Assembly (NCBI GenBank): GCA_903919975.1
Contig: CAIXKE010000087.1
Span: forward strand, 1 to 39,691
Reading direction: 5' to 3'
DNA length: 39,691 bases
Origin: Akkermansiaceae bacterium
GTDB lineage: Bacteria; Verrucomicrobiota; Verrucomicrobiia; Verrucomicrobiales; Akkermansiaceae
Part shown: piece by piece, positions 16,924 through 24,753 of the stretch
How the letters are laid out: every line of letters starts with the position of its first letter
How positions within the stretch are numbered: position 1 is the stretch's first letter
Made by a program: the position numbers and the translations under genes
The notes under the pieces: generated by a model
What the model saw: the letters and a program-made list of their open reading frames with translations, nothing else
Database searches by the model: none
What the model was told of the DNA's origin: nothing

Positions 16924-16969
16924 CGTTCAGGCGATCAGTGAGTGCACCGGGCCGGATCCGCCCTGCCGG
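16924..16969. repeat. 46-bp dispersed repeat, copy C
   Basis: It starts CGTTCAGGCGA and ends GCCCTGCCGG. Its central GGGCCGGATCCGCCC is identical to copy A. It ends 4 bp before the ssb terminator. Confidence 0.8.
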
Positions 16970-16972
16970 GAT

Positions 16973-17006
16973 AAAAAAAGCGGGACCGCGTGGGGCGGTC
17001 CCGCTT
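16973..17006 (-). terminator. Rho-independent terminator after ssb
   Basis: A 12-bp perfect stem (AAGCGGGACCGC at 16978-16989, GCGGTCCCGCTT at 16995-17006) is followed, on the minus strand, by seven Ts. It lies 26 bp past the ssb stop. Confidence 0.92.
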
Positions 17007-17032
17007 GGGAAATTGGATCTTTAGAGAGAAAA

Positions 17033-17521
17033 TCAGAATGGGATTTCGTCTTCTTCTTGGAAGTCGTCAGCAGGGGCTGCGGACGCGCCTTGAGGTGGGC
17101 GAGAGTTTTGTTGCGGGGCGCGGGGGGCTTGTTGGCCGCCGCTGCCGGCATTACCGCCACCACCGCCGCCGCCAGCATTGCTGCCTTTGCCGTCGGGCAT
17201 GAATTGGAGGGATTCGCCTATGACTTTAAGTTTGCTGCGTTTTTTGCCAGTTTCCTTGTCATCCCAGGTATCCATTTGGAGACGTCCTTCGATGTAGGCG
17301 CTGCGTCCCTTGCCTAGGTATTGCTGGGCGAGTTCGGCTTGGCGGCCCCAGAGGGTGACATCGACAAAAGTGGTTTCCTCTTGTTTTTGGCCTTGGTCGT
17401 TATTCCAAACGCGGTTGATGGCGAGTGAGATATCCGCCACAGCGGTTCCCTTGGGAGTGTAGCGCAATTCCGGATCCCGGGTCAGGTTTCCGATCAGCAT
17501 GACTTTGTTTAGATTGGCCAT
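17033..17521 (-). CDS. ssb: Single-stranded DNA-binding protein
   Basis: A 162-residue protein that coats single-stranded DNA in replication and repair. The OB-fold occupies about 1-110 (MANLNKVMLIGNLTRDPELRYTP split across strand 1, WGRQAELAQQYLGKG, YIEGRLQMDTW). It is followed by a flexible Gly/Gln/Pro-rich tail and the acidic partner-binding tip DEIPF. I chose the ATG at 17521 because the family begins MANLNKV. Thirteen extra codons upstream are not conserved. It follows rpsF on the same strand after 72 bp, the classic rpsF-ssb pairing, and a strong terminator follows. Confidence 0.96.
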   Translation of the reverse strand: MANLNKVMLIGNLTRDPELRYTPKGTAVADISLAINRVWNNDQGQKQEETTFVDVTLWGRQAELAQQYLGKGRSAYIEGRLQMDTWDDKETGKKRSKLKVIGESLQFMPDGKGSNAGGGGGGGNAGSGGQQAPRAPQQNSRPPQGASAAPADDFQEEDEIPF

Positions 17522-17593
17522 ATCAATGGAGAAGTTGCAGGAATGTCCGGTTAGTGACAAGCATTAAAAACTGTTCTTGCGAACAATTTCAGC

Positions 17594-17881
17594 TCAGGAG
17601 ATGCGTTGGAAGTGCTGGAGATGCACGTGACCGTTGAGACGAAGGCGGCCTTGGATTTTGCTGATGATGTCCGCAGCGCCTTTGAAGGTGTAGTTCACGT
17701 AGTGACCGGCTTCAAGGTGGCGCGATGCGTAAGCGAACTGACGGCGACCGAGTTGGGCGACCTTTTCGATCTTGGCGCCTTCGGCTTCGAGTTCTTTGGA
17801 AACGGAGGTGACGAGATCGTCAACGCTGCCTTCGAGGGATTTGGTATTAAGGATGATCAGGCCTTGGTATTTGCGACTCAT
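17594..17881 (-). CDS. rpsF: 30S ribosomal protein bS6
   Basis: This 95-residue protein binds 16S rRNA with bS18 on the 30S platform. It shows the S6 pattern: MSRKYQGLIILNTK, a central helix GSVDDLVTSVSKELEAEG, AQLGRRQFAYASRH, then GHYVNYTFKG. The ATG at 17881 gives the family start. Longer upstream frame belongs to the overlapping pth gene. The last 35 bp of pth overlap the start of this gene, suggesting translational coupling. ssb follows. bS18 and bL9 genes, often next in this operon, are absent. Confidence 0.93.
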   Translation of the reverse strand: MSRKYQGLIILNTKSLEGSVDDLVTSVSKELEAEGAKIEKVAQLGRRQFAYASRHLEAGHYVNYTFKGAADIISKIQGRLRLNGHVHLQHFQRIS

Positions 17882-18467
17882 CGGATTGAGGTTGGGGTAG
17901 TGGTGTGCGAGTGTGATATTGGTTCGCCGCAGTGGCGATTCCTTGGGAACGCGCAAGCTGCACGGCTTCGTGAGCCGTGGCAAGCGTGTTTTCAAGAAGT
18001 GGGCATTCGTCGGGTGAAAACTTGCCTAATACATGGCCGACCATGTTTCCCGGTTGGCTGCTGCCGATGCCAATTTTGAGGCGCGGAAAGACATCGCTGC
18101 CGAGGTGTTCGATGATGGATTTGATGCCATTGTGGCCTCCAGCGGAGCCTTTTTCGCGGAAACGCAGGGTTCCGAGCGGCAGGGCGGCATCGTCGTAGAT
18201 GACGAGCATTTGCTCTGGAGTCCACTTGTGAAAGGCGAGGATTTGGCGGATGGCGCGACCGCTCAAATTCATGAAAGTTTGCGGTTTGACCAACAAGGTG
18301 CCGTCGTCGGGAAGTTTGGCTAGGTGGCATTGCCACTTGGGAGTGGATTGGAGCGGCACGGCGGCTGCGGCTGCCATGCGATCCACCACCATGAACCCGA
18401 TGTTGTGGCGGGTGTCTTCATATTGCCGCCCGGGGTTGCCGAGGCCGACGATGAGTTTGAAGGGCAT
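17847..18467 (-). CDS. pth: Peptidyl-tRNA hydrolase
   Basis: A 206-residue enzyme that cleaves peptidyl-tRNA released from stalled ribosomes. It has the family start KLIVGLGNPG, catalytic His21 (TRHNIGF), the substrate-site Asn in KPQTFMNLSG, the D93 region (YDDAALPLG) and GGHNGIKSI. I chose the ATG at 18467 (MPFKLIVGLG). The upstream Ser/Leu-rich codons look artefactual. The C-terminal 20 or so residues are Pro/Gln/Ser-rich and run 35 bp into rpsF in another frame. A terminator lies between rplY and this gene, so pth-rpsF-ssb probably has its own promoter. Confidence 0.95.
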   Translation of the reverse strand: MPFKLIVGLGNPGRQYEDTRHNIGFMVVDRMAAAAAVPLQSTPKWQCHLAKLPDDGTLLVKPQTFMNLSGRAIRQILAFHKWTPEQMLVIYDDAALPLGTLRFREKGSAGGHNGIKSIIEHLGSDVFPRLKIGIGSSQPGNMVGHVLGKFSPDECPLLENTLATAHEAVQLARSQGIATAANQYHTRTPLPQPQSDESQIPRPDHP

Positions 18468-18609
18468 GAGAGAAGAGGAAGAGAAGAGTCTTAAAGTCAA
18501 AAGTCTGAAGGTCGAAGAGAAAGACACAAGACTAGGAAACACGAGACATGAGTCGGGAGAGAGAAGACGATGAGAGGATGGAGCGTGTCGTAAATTGGCT
18601 GTTAATTAC

Positions 18610-18642
18610 AAAAACGCCCGGGGCGCTTGTGCGGCCCGGGCG
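18610..18642 (-). terminator. Rho-independent terminator after rplY
   Basis: An 8-bp stem CGCCCGGG / CCCGGGCG (18615-18622 and 18635-18642) is followed on the minus strand by five Ts. It lies 27 bp past the rplY stop. Confidence 0.85.
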
Positions 18643-18669
18643 ATTTGAGAAATTGCGTCAGCCTGCGGA

Positions 18670-19266
18670 TTAGGCAGTGGCTGCGGCGGCTTCGAGATCG
18701 GCACCGGAACCGGCACGGCCGATGTGGACGACGACGACGTCGGCGGCATGGGTCGGACGCACGCCCTTCGGGTATTTGATTTCGCCGAGGTGGAGTGAGT
18801 CGCCGAGTTGGAGGCTGGTCACGTCGATCTCGATGATTTCGGGAAGGTCGTTGGGAAGGCAGATGATTTCGATGGCGTGGACGTATTGTTCGATCACGCC
18901 GCCGGCCTTGACTCCGGGGGCCTCGCCGTTGAGCTGGGCTGGGATGTGGGCGGTGATTTCGGTATTTTCGTCGATGGCGCGGAAGTCGGCGTGCAAGACG
19001 GAGCCGGAGAGTGGTTCGTGTTGCACGGCTTGGAGGAAGGCCATGCGAGTGCCTTGGCCGGCGATCTCGAGATTGACGATGATGTTTTCAGAGCTGCTGT
19101 GGGCGAGAACGTCATTGAACGACTTAGCGTTCACCTTGAGATTCAGGGTTTCGGCACCTTTTCCGTAGATTACGGAGGGCAACCAGCCTTCACGGCGCAT
19201 TTGATTGAGGCGGCCGGAACCGGTGCGGGCGCGCGTTTCTGCTTTGAGTGATGTCTTCTTGGCCAT
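18670..19266 (-). CDS. rplY: 50S ribosomal protein bL25 (CTC form)
   Basis: This 198-residue protein binds 5S rRNA. The N-terminal bL25 domain (MAKKTSLKAETRARTGSGRL, then LPSVIYGKGAETLNLKV) is followed by the TL5/CTC C-terminal beta domain (GVIEQYVHAIEIICLPNDLPE, DVTSLQLGDSLHLGEIKYPKGV split across strands) and an Ala-rich tail. The long form is usual outside gamma-proteobacteria. The ATG at 19266 fits the family. The longer frame to 19353 does not. It follows prs, an association common in bacteria (prs-rplY-pth). Confidence 0.95.
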   Translation of the reverse strand: MAKKTSLKAETRARTGSGRLNQMRREGWLPSVIYGKGAETLNLKVNAKSFNDVLAHSSSENIIVNLEIAGQGTRMAFLQAVQHEPLSGSVLHADFRAIDENTEITAHIPAQLNGEAPGVKAGGVIEQYVHAIEIICLPNDLPEIIEIDVTSLQLGDSLHLGEIKYPKGVRPTHAADVVVVHIGRAGSGADLEAAAATA

Positions 19267-19400
19267 GACGGAGAGGGCGTTGTGTTTGGAATGAGGCGTT
19301 GGAAATTTACGAAACCCAGCGCGGGGGGCGCTGTGTAGCGGGGCGATCGCCACTTGTCAAAAAATTGTTCACTTTGAGTGCGGATTATCCGCATGAGGGC

Positions 19401-20327
19401 TCAGAGGGAAAATAGAGTGGTGATCGATTGACCGCAGTGAATCCGGCGGATTGCCTCGCCGAGCAGCGGTGCGATGCCGACCACTTGGACTTTCGGACCG
19501 GCGGCCTGAGGCACGGAATCGGTGGTAATGACTTCCTCGATTTCCGAGTCGCGGATCCGTTGGTGGGCGAGTTCGCCGAGGATGGCGTGGGAGACGCCGG
19601 CAAAAATTCGCTTAGCTCCGTGTTTGCGGAGGATTTCCGCGGCGGCCATGAGGGTGCCAGCGGTTTCGGTCATGTCATCGACGAGGAGGACATCGCGGCC
19701 CTCGACTTCACCGATGACGTTCATCGCCTCGACGCGGGTGGCGTTGACGCGGTGTTTGGCGACGATGGCGAGCTCGGCTCCGAGGGCATCGGCGTAGGCG
19801 CGGGCCATTTTGACACCGCCGACGTCGGGTGAGACGACGGTCAGGTTTGAGCTATCCGGGTGGCGTTCGCGGAGGTAGCTGATGAGGACGGATTTCGCGT
19901 AGAGGTGATCGACGGGGATATCGAAAAACCCTTGGATTTGCGGGGCATGCAAGTCCATGGTGAGGACGCGGTTGACGCCGGCAGAGGTGAGTAGGTTGGC
20001 GACGAGTTTGGCGGTGATGGGGACGCGCGGTTGGTCTTTGCGGTCTTGGCGGGCGTAGCCGAAAAACGGCATCACGGCGGTGATTCGTTCGGCGCTGGCG
20101 CGTCGGGCGGCGTCCACCATGATCAGCAACTCCATGATGTTGTGATTGGTGGGCGGGCAGCTTGGCTGGATAATAAAGATATCCTCGCCTCGGATGTTCT
20201 CGTCGATTTTGACGAAAGTCTCGCCATCGGGAAAGGCGGTGACTTGGACGTCGGCGAGGGGTTGACCAAGGTTTTGGGCGATGCGTTCGGCGAGAGCGCG
20301 GTGGGCGGATCCACTAATAAGTTTCAT
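19401..20327 (-). CDS. prs: Ribose-phosphate pyrophosphokinase (PRPP synthetase)
   Basis: A 308-residue class I enzyme that makes PRPP from ribose 5-phosphate and ATP for nucleotide, His and Trp synthesis. It has KLISGSAHRALAERIA at the start, the ATP-site flexible-loop region FFGYARQDRKDQPR, MDLHAPQIQGFFD, and the PRPP loop LLVDDMTETAGTL. Length and start are standard. It is the first gene of the prs-rplY run and diverges from the exosortase gene across about 100 bp. Confidence 0.97.
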   Translation of the reverse strand: MKLISGSAHRALAERIAQNLGQPLADVQVTAFPDGETFVKIDENIRGEDIFIIQPSCPPTNHNIMELLIMVDAARRASAERITAVMPFFGYARQDRKDQPRVPITAKLVANLLTSAGVNRVLTMDLHAPQIQGFFDIPVDHLYAKSVLISYLRERHPDSSNLTVVSPDVGGVKMARAYADALGAELAIVAKHRVNATRVEAMNVIGEVEGRDVLLVDDMTETAGTLMAAAEILRKHGAKRIFAGVSHAILGELAHQRIRDSEIEEVITTDSVPQAAGPKVQVVGIAPLLGEAIRRIHCGQSITTLFSL

Positions 20328-20426
20328 GAGGAAATGAGGAGAAATGCAGGCGAGCGGGTGGATTGTTGACAGCTAGTGAGCGGTCGGCAATACTTTGCTC
20401 GCAAATCGATCAATCCATTTTGTTTA

Positions 20427-21443
20427 ATGTCCTCCGATTCATTCTCACCTACTGTTTGCGGCTCCAATTTTTCCGCTGAGAGGCTGGGGAGTCGGGACTA
20501 CTGGGGGCCATTGGTGATTTCCGTGTTGGTGTTGGTGTGGTTTTATGGATTTGAGATGCGGTATGGAGCGGGACGCGGGCAATCGGCGCTCGGTTGGATT
20601 TGGAGCGCATGGAATGGCGAGACGGACTATGAACACGGGCCCTTGTTTCCTTTGATCGTTGCGGGCTTGATTTTTTATCGATCCAAGAGTTTGAGGGCTG
20701 CCATGGGGCAGGGGAGTTGCTGGGGCTTGGCGGTGGTTGTTCTCGGAGCAATTTTATATGCGGCCGGTTACCGTACGCTGCAACCGCGCGTGACCATGGG
20801 CGCGCTGCCCATCTTGCTGTGGGGGGGGGCGTGGTTTTTCTGGGGTTGGAGTCTGGCGCGGATGTTGCTGTTTCCGTTGTTTTTCTTTTGGTTGGCGATT
20901 CCGTTGCCGAGTTTTCAACAGGCGACGACCCAGCTTCAATTGTTAGCCACCTCGATGGCGCACCATGGAGCCGGATTATTTGGTGTCGAGACGGTGGTGC
21001 AAGGCACGGCGATTTCTTCCATTCACGGTGGCTGGGAGCCATTGGAGATCGCCAAGGGGTGCAGCGGGATTCGTTCGCTGATGGCATTGTTGATGATTTC
21101 AGGTGCCTGGGCCTATGCTGCGGACATGGCGCTGTGGAAACGCGTGCTGTTGTTTTTGTCGGCCTTTCCATTAGCCATTTTCGGCAATTCGCTGCGGGTG
21201 ACGTCGATTTTTGTCATCGGCGAATATGGTGATGCTCAATGGGCTCGGCATACTTGGCACGATTGGTCGGGCCTGTTGCTTTTCTATCCGATCTCGCTGT
21301 TGCTGCTACTGTCCATCCATTCTCTGTTGGAGGGTGGCTTGCCATGGAAAAAAGCAAACAGCCGACAAGTCCGGCGGGTGATGGTCACCCGGTCGGATGA
21401 TGGCGGCGAATCTGAATCTCAACCCACTTTGCCGAAATTATGA
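20427..21443 (+). CDS. Exosortase (transmembrane transpeptidase family)
   Basis: A 338-residue multi-pass membrane protein, predicted to process PEP-CTERM-type sorted proteins. The exosortase active-site residues are C212 (EIAKGCSGIRSL), R257 (FGNSLRVTSI) and H278 (HTWHDWSG). The N-terminal half has the DYEHGPLFPLIV motif and about eight hydrophobic segments. I chose the ATG at 20427. The frame extends to 20376 without family-like sequence. Nine consecutive Gs at 20821-20829 encode W132-G133-G134 and could slip. The EpsI partner starts inside the stop codon. PEP-CTERM substrates are not seen in the window. The exact subfamily (Xrt letter) was not assigned. Confidence 0.92.
   Translation: MSSDSFSPTVCGSNFSAERLGSRDYWGPLVISVLVLVWFYGFEMRYGAGRGQSALGWIWSAWNGETDYEHGPLFPLIVAGLIFYRSKSLRAAMGQGSCWGLAVVVLGAILYAAGYRTLQPRVTMGALPILLWGGAWFFWGWSLARMLLFPLFFFWLAIPLPSFQQATTQLQLLATSMAHHGAGLFGVETVVQGTAISSIHGGWEPLEIAKGCSGIRSLMALLMISGAWAYAADMALWKRVLLFLSAFPLAIFGNSLRVTSIFVIGEYGDAQWARHTWHDWSGLLLFYPISLLLLLSIHSLLEGGLPWKKANSRQVRRVMVTRSDDGGESESQPTLPKL
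20821..20829 (+). repeat. Nine-G homopolymer inside the exosortase frame
   Basis: An uninterrupted G9 run spans codons 132-134. Gain or loss of one base would truncate the protein before all three catalytic residues. Confidence 0.9.
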
Positions 21444-22171
21444 AATGGAACGCATGGTGGTTGCCGTTATTGATGGCCGGCACGTTGGGCATGATCTATA
21501 TCTTACCGCAAGCCGGGAAGACCGAGGAATCCTCTGTGAAAATGGAACTGCCGGGTTCTACGAATGGCTGGTCGTTTGAAAAGACTCCTGCGACTCAGGA
21601 CGAAATCAGTACGCTTTCGGACGACACGGAGTTTACCAAGGCCATCTGCATGAAGGCGCGGCCGGGTGAAGTGAATCTGGAGGGATATTTTATTCCGGAT
21701 CGGATCGATCTATCGATTGTGCTTTCGGGGCATGATCTGAACAACTCGATCCACCGACCCGAGCGTTGCATGCCTGCCCAAGGTCACACGATCATTTCAT
21801 CGCGCGATGTCACCCTGTCGTTGGACAAGGGCCGTGATTTCAAGACCAAACGTCTACAATCCGTGCAGACGCTCAAGAATCCGAAAACCGGCAAGATCGT
21901 CGCGCAATTCAATTGCGTGACTTATTATTTTTTTGTTGGTCATGATCAGATCACCAATGACCATCTTGAACGCACGCTGATCGATATGAAGGATCGCCTG
22001 GTGCGCGGCATGGACCAGCGCTGGGCTTATGTTTCGGCTTCCATGTGGTATGGTGAAATTCCATGGATCGCCGATAAGGAAGTGACCGAAGCCGAGGCGG
22101 ATGATAAGTTGCGTAAATTTCTAACTGGATTGATGGAAAGCCAGATCGACTGGGAGCAAGTCAAGCACTGA
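21440..22171 (+). CDS. Exosortase-associated EpsI-family protein
   Basis: A 243-residue protein with an N-terminal membrane anchor (WWLPLLMAGTLGMIYILP) and an extracytoplasmic EpsI (DUF3485-type) domain. The core motif GHDLNNSIHRPERCMPAQGH resembles the HRPE-C-Y-x-x-x-G region, and the C-terminal part carries FNCVTYYFFVGHDQ. EpsI proteins accompany exosortases as a separate protein or as a fused C-terminal domain, with an unknown biochemical role, often in exopolysaccharide and PEP-CTERM loci. The start overlaps the exosortase stop (ATGA at 21440-21443), so the two are co-translated. Confidence 0.85.
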   Translation: MKWNAWWLPLLMAGTLGMIYILPQAGKTEESSVKMELPGSTNGWSFEKTPATQDEISTLSDDTEFTKAICMKARPGEVNLEGYFIPDRIDLSIVLSGHDLNNSIHRPERCMPAQGHTIISSRDVTLSLDKGRDFKTKRLQSVQTLKNPKTGKIVAQFNCVTYYFFVGHDQITNDHLERTLIDMKDRLVRGMDQRWAYVSASMWYGEIPWIADKEVTEAEADDKLRKFLTGLMESQIDWEQVKH

Positions 22172-22285
22172 GGGGGAGATGTGTAGTGGCGACCAGTGAT
22201 CGCCGTTTCGAGCACCCACGCGCCAGCGCCGTTGTCACGAGCACCGGGGACCCGTGTGACGGTGGCCGACGGGGGCGAAGCGACG

Positions 22286-22366
22286 CCGGGCGGCATTCTT
22301 TCTGGCGCAACGACCTACTTCAGCTTCTTTCTCGCTGATCCGCCGGTGTCATTTAATTTGGCGCAA
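22286..22366 (-). mobile_element. Solo left end of the insertion sequence found at 38182
   Basis: This 81-bp segment matches the reverse complement of 38186-38266 at 77 of 81 positions. It contains both end sites of that element: outer site 22343-22366 (identical) and inner site 22286-22310 (two substitutions). No transposase follows. It is a remnant of a former insertion or a very small non-autonomous derivative. Similarity stops within a few bases of the outer site. The rest of 22172-22397 shows nothing recognisable. Confidence 0.85.
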
Positions 22367-22397
22367 TGCGCGTGCTTTTATGTGGAGTCTGTTTGGT

Positions 22398-23330
22398 TTA
22401 TTGTGCGCGGCTTCTGAGTAGGGGGGATTGCGAGGTCCAGTGTTCGAATTCTGGCGGGATGGGAGCTTCGAATTGGTGCCGCTTGGCCGAGATCGGGTGG
22501 TCGAAGGCTAGGCGCCAGGCATGGAGCATCAGGCGGCCTGTGAGTTCGGAGGTTTTGCTGGGTTTGCCGTAGATGGGATCGCCGACGAGTGGGGTTCCCT
22601 TGTGATGCATGTGGACGCGAATCTGGTGGGTGCGGCCGGTGTGGAGATGGCAGAGCACGAGCGCGGTGATGGTGGCGGCATCGGTGGCGAGGGTTTCGTA
22701 ATCGGTGATCGCCGTTTTGCCGCCGGGAGGATTGACGACCGCCATTTTTTGGCGGTTTACGGGGTGTCGGCCGATGTGGGTGAAGATGGTTTCCTTTTCC
22801 GGTTTCGGGATGCCTTGAGTGACGGCGAGGTAAAGTTTCTCCATCGTGCTGCGTTCGGAAAACTGGGTGACGAGCGATTGGTGGGCGGCGTCCGATTTGG
22901 CGACGACGAGGCAGCCGGACGTGTCTTTATCGAGTCGGTGGACGATGCCTGGGCGTTCGACGCCGCCGATACCGGAAAGTTTTCCCCGGCAATGATGGAG
23001 CAGGGCGTTGACGAGAGTACCGTCGGGGTTTCCGGGTGCGGGATGGACGACCATGCCCGGGGCTTTGTTGAGCACGACGAGATCGTCGTCTTCGAATAGG
23101 ATATCGAGTGGGATGTCTTGCGGGGCGGCATCTAGCGGCACGGCCTCGGGAATCGCGATGGCGATCAGATCGCCGGTTTTCACGGAATCGCGGGGTTTGG
23201 CGGGTTGGCCGTTGACGATGATGGACTGGTCGCGGATCAGCGCCTGGATGCGCGAGCGCGAGAGGTCCTGCAAACGGGCTGCAAGGAAGGCATCAAGGCG
23301 TTCGCCGGGGGCATCTACACGAATTTCCAC
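22398..23330 (-). CDS. RluA-family 23S rRNA pseudouridine synthase (RluD-like)
   Basis: A 310-residue enzyme that isomerises uridines to pseudouridine in large-subunit rRNA. An S4 RNA-binding domain (about 1-60: GERLDAFLAARL, SRSRIQALI) precedes the synthase domain. The catalytic motif HRLDKDTSG has Asp134, and NKAPGMVVHPAPG and HTGRTHQIRVHM follow. The S4 plus synthase layout and length match RluD, but RluC-type members are also possible, so the symbol is left blank. It is convergent with the exosortase pair. Confidence 0.93.
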   Translation of the reverse strand: MEIRVDAPGERLDAFLAARLQDLSRSRIQALIRDQSIIVNGQPAKPRDSVKTGDLIAIAIPEAVPLDAAPQDIPLDILFEDDDLVVLNKAPGMVVHPAPGNPDGTLVNALLHHCRGKLSGIGGVERPGIVHRLDKDTSGCLVVAKSDAAHQSLVTQFSERSTMEKLYLAVTQGIPKPEKETIFTHIGRHPVNRQKMAVVNPPGGKTAITDYETLATDAATITALVLCHLHTGRTHQIRVHMHHKGTPLVGDPIYGKPSKTSELTGRLMLHAWRLAFDHPISAKRHQFEAPIPPEFEHWTSQSPLLRSRAQ

Positions 23331-23456
23331 GTCTGGATTCTCTCTGCGGAAAATGATGCGGCAAGTTTCAAGTTTGCCTCAGTCCCGTAATGTTTAGGAT
23401 TGAGGGTTGGGGTTGACCCGCCGGGATGCGGCGTTTAGTCATTCGGCCAGACAATT

Positions 23457-24575
23457 ATGGAACCGACAAAGACGGCATACGGCACTTGGAGCGGCGGACG
23501 CTTCATGCATTTTGGTGAAACGCTCAGCGAGGACCGCTTTATCGGTTGCATTGAGAACGCATATCAAGCGGGCATCCGGACCTTCGTCACCTCGGATGTT
23601 TATGGCAACGGCAAGGCTGATGAACTGCTGGGCCGCGCGCTCAAGGGGATTGATCGCGGCAGTTACAGCCTCGTCGGCATGATCGGCCATGATTTTTATG
23701 AAGGTCAGCGCCAAGGCAGTCGCGGCTACCCGCGTTTCACGGATCCCGAACTCCGCGGGCCGGAAAAATACGCCGACTTTACCCGCATGGCCGCCAGCAA
23801 GGAGCTTGAACGGTGTGGCACCGATCACTTCGATCTTCTGATGCTCCACAATCCTGATGAGCTTGGCTACACCAGCGAGCCGCTTTGGCAGGCGATGAAA
23901 CTCGTGAAGGATGAAGGCCTGACCACGCGTCTCGGCATCGCACCCGGGCCGGCCAATGGGTTTTCGCTCGACCTCGTCGGCTGCTTTGAGCGCTTTGGTG
24001 AGCTCATCGATTGGTCGATGTTGATTTTGAATCCTCTCGAACCGTGGCCAGTCGGGCTAACGTTGCCAGCCTGTGAGAAACACGGCGTCAAAGTGATGAC
24101 GCGTGTTGTGGATTATGGTGGTGTGTTTCATGGCGATCTCGCATTGCCCGGCCATGAGTTCAAACCCGGCGATCACCGGACTTATCGCCCGGAAGGATGG
24201 GTCCAGCACGGCATGGAAAAAGCGAATCGCATGCTGCCGCTGGCGGAGAAATACAAGCTCACGTTGTTGCAGTTTGCCTCGATCTGGAATCTCAGTCATC
24301 CGGCGGTCGAGAGTGTGGTGCCCACGTTCATTCAGGAAGCTGGCGAAAGCGCGCGGCCGATTGAGGAAAAGATCCGTGAATTCGCGGCCATGCCGGATGT
24401 GCGATTTACGCCGGAGGAAGTCGACGCGATCCGTCAGATCGGCGACAACACCGGCTGCATGACGTTGAAAGGTGCGAGTAAACGCCACGCCATCAGCGAG
24501 CGGCCCGATGAATGGCCGATGCGCGAGGACTTGCTAGAACTCGCCGGACGCTACGGGCTGGGTTCGGAATGGTGA
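23457..24575 (+). CDS. Aldo/keto-reductase-fold protein with incomplete catalytic tetrad
   Basis: A 372-residue protein with the AKR TIM-barrel pattern: AYQAGIRTFVTSDVYGNGKADELLG near the N-terminus, DHFDLLMLHNPDE in strand 4, and a C-terminal FASIWNLSHPAVESVVPTF segment. In NADPH-dependent AKRs the tetrad is Asp, Tyr, Lys, His. Here Tyr49 and His131 are present. The aligned Asp is Val44, and the aligned Lys appears to be Met75 in SLVGMIGHDF. It may use different chemistry or lack oxidoreductase activity. The substrate is unknown. It stands alone, with an inverted repeat after its stop. Confidence 0.85.
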   Translation: MEPTKTAYGTWSGGRFMHFGETLSEDRFIGCIENAYQAGIRTFVTSDVYGNGKADELLGRALKGIDRGSYSLVGMIGHDFYEGQRQGSRGYPRFTDPELRGPEKYADFTRMAASKELERCGTDHFDLLMLHNPDELGYTSEPLWQAMKLVKDEGLTTRLGIAPGPANGFSLDLVGCFERFGELIDWSMLILNPLEPWPVGLTLPACEKHGVKVMTRVVDYGGVFHGDLALPGHEFKPGDHRTYRPEGWVQHGMEKANRMLPLAEKYKLTLLQFASIWNLSHPAVESVVPTFIQEAGESARPIEEKIREFAAMPDVRFTPEEVDAIRQIGDNTGCMTLKGASKRHAISERPDEWPMREDLLELAGRYGLGSEW

Positions 24576-24653
24576 TTGGTCGCCGCCGGGATTTGCTGAG
24601 AAGTATCCGGGGGGGGGAATCAATTCGGTTAGCCGCAAGGAGGCTCAAAAAAC

Positions 24654-24683
24654 CGCAAAAATAACATAATCCGAATTTTTGCG
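24654..24683. terminator. Possible bidirectional terminator between the AKR gene and hflC
   Basis: CGCAAAAAT (24654-24662) and ATTTTTGCG (24675-24683) form a 9-bp inverted repeat with A and T tracts, placed between two convergent genes. The stem is A/T-rich, so strength is doubtful. Confidence 0.4.
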
Positions 24684-24753
24684 TGTTTTGTGACTTTTTG
24701 CGGCAAATTATGGAGTGGGGGAAACCAGGGGCTTGTCAGTAGCTGTCAGGCGA

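Larger units (their letters stand above)
16475..17032. other. 558-bp non-coding gap between xylR and ssb, rich in repeats
   Basis: No coding remnant is seen. The gap contains AT-rich word repeats at both edges (GTTATGGGTTATTTGTTATAAG near 16497-16518 split into GTTAT words, and an approximately inverted counterpart near 16878-16912). It also holds a GC hairpin (16551-16569), two copies of the 46-bp dispersed repeat, and the ssb terminator. Confidence 0.7.

Noticed and set aside
16797..16969. 46-bp repeats as rho-independent terminators
   Set aside because: The stems are short and none has a T-run. The real terminator for ssb is the separate hairpin at 16973-17006.
18483..18600. Small RNA or leader gene upstream of pth
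   Set aside because: The sequence is purine-rich and repetitive with no promoter or defined hairpin, so nothing can be supported.
22196..22417. Small plus-strand frame covering the solo IS end
   Set aside because: The similar peptide on the complement of the IS left end arises only because the DNA is the same; it contains the end sites and is not a conserved protein.
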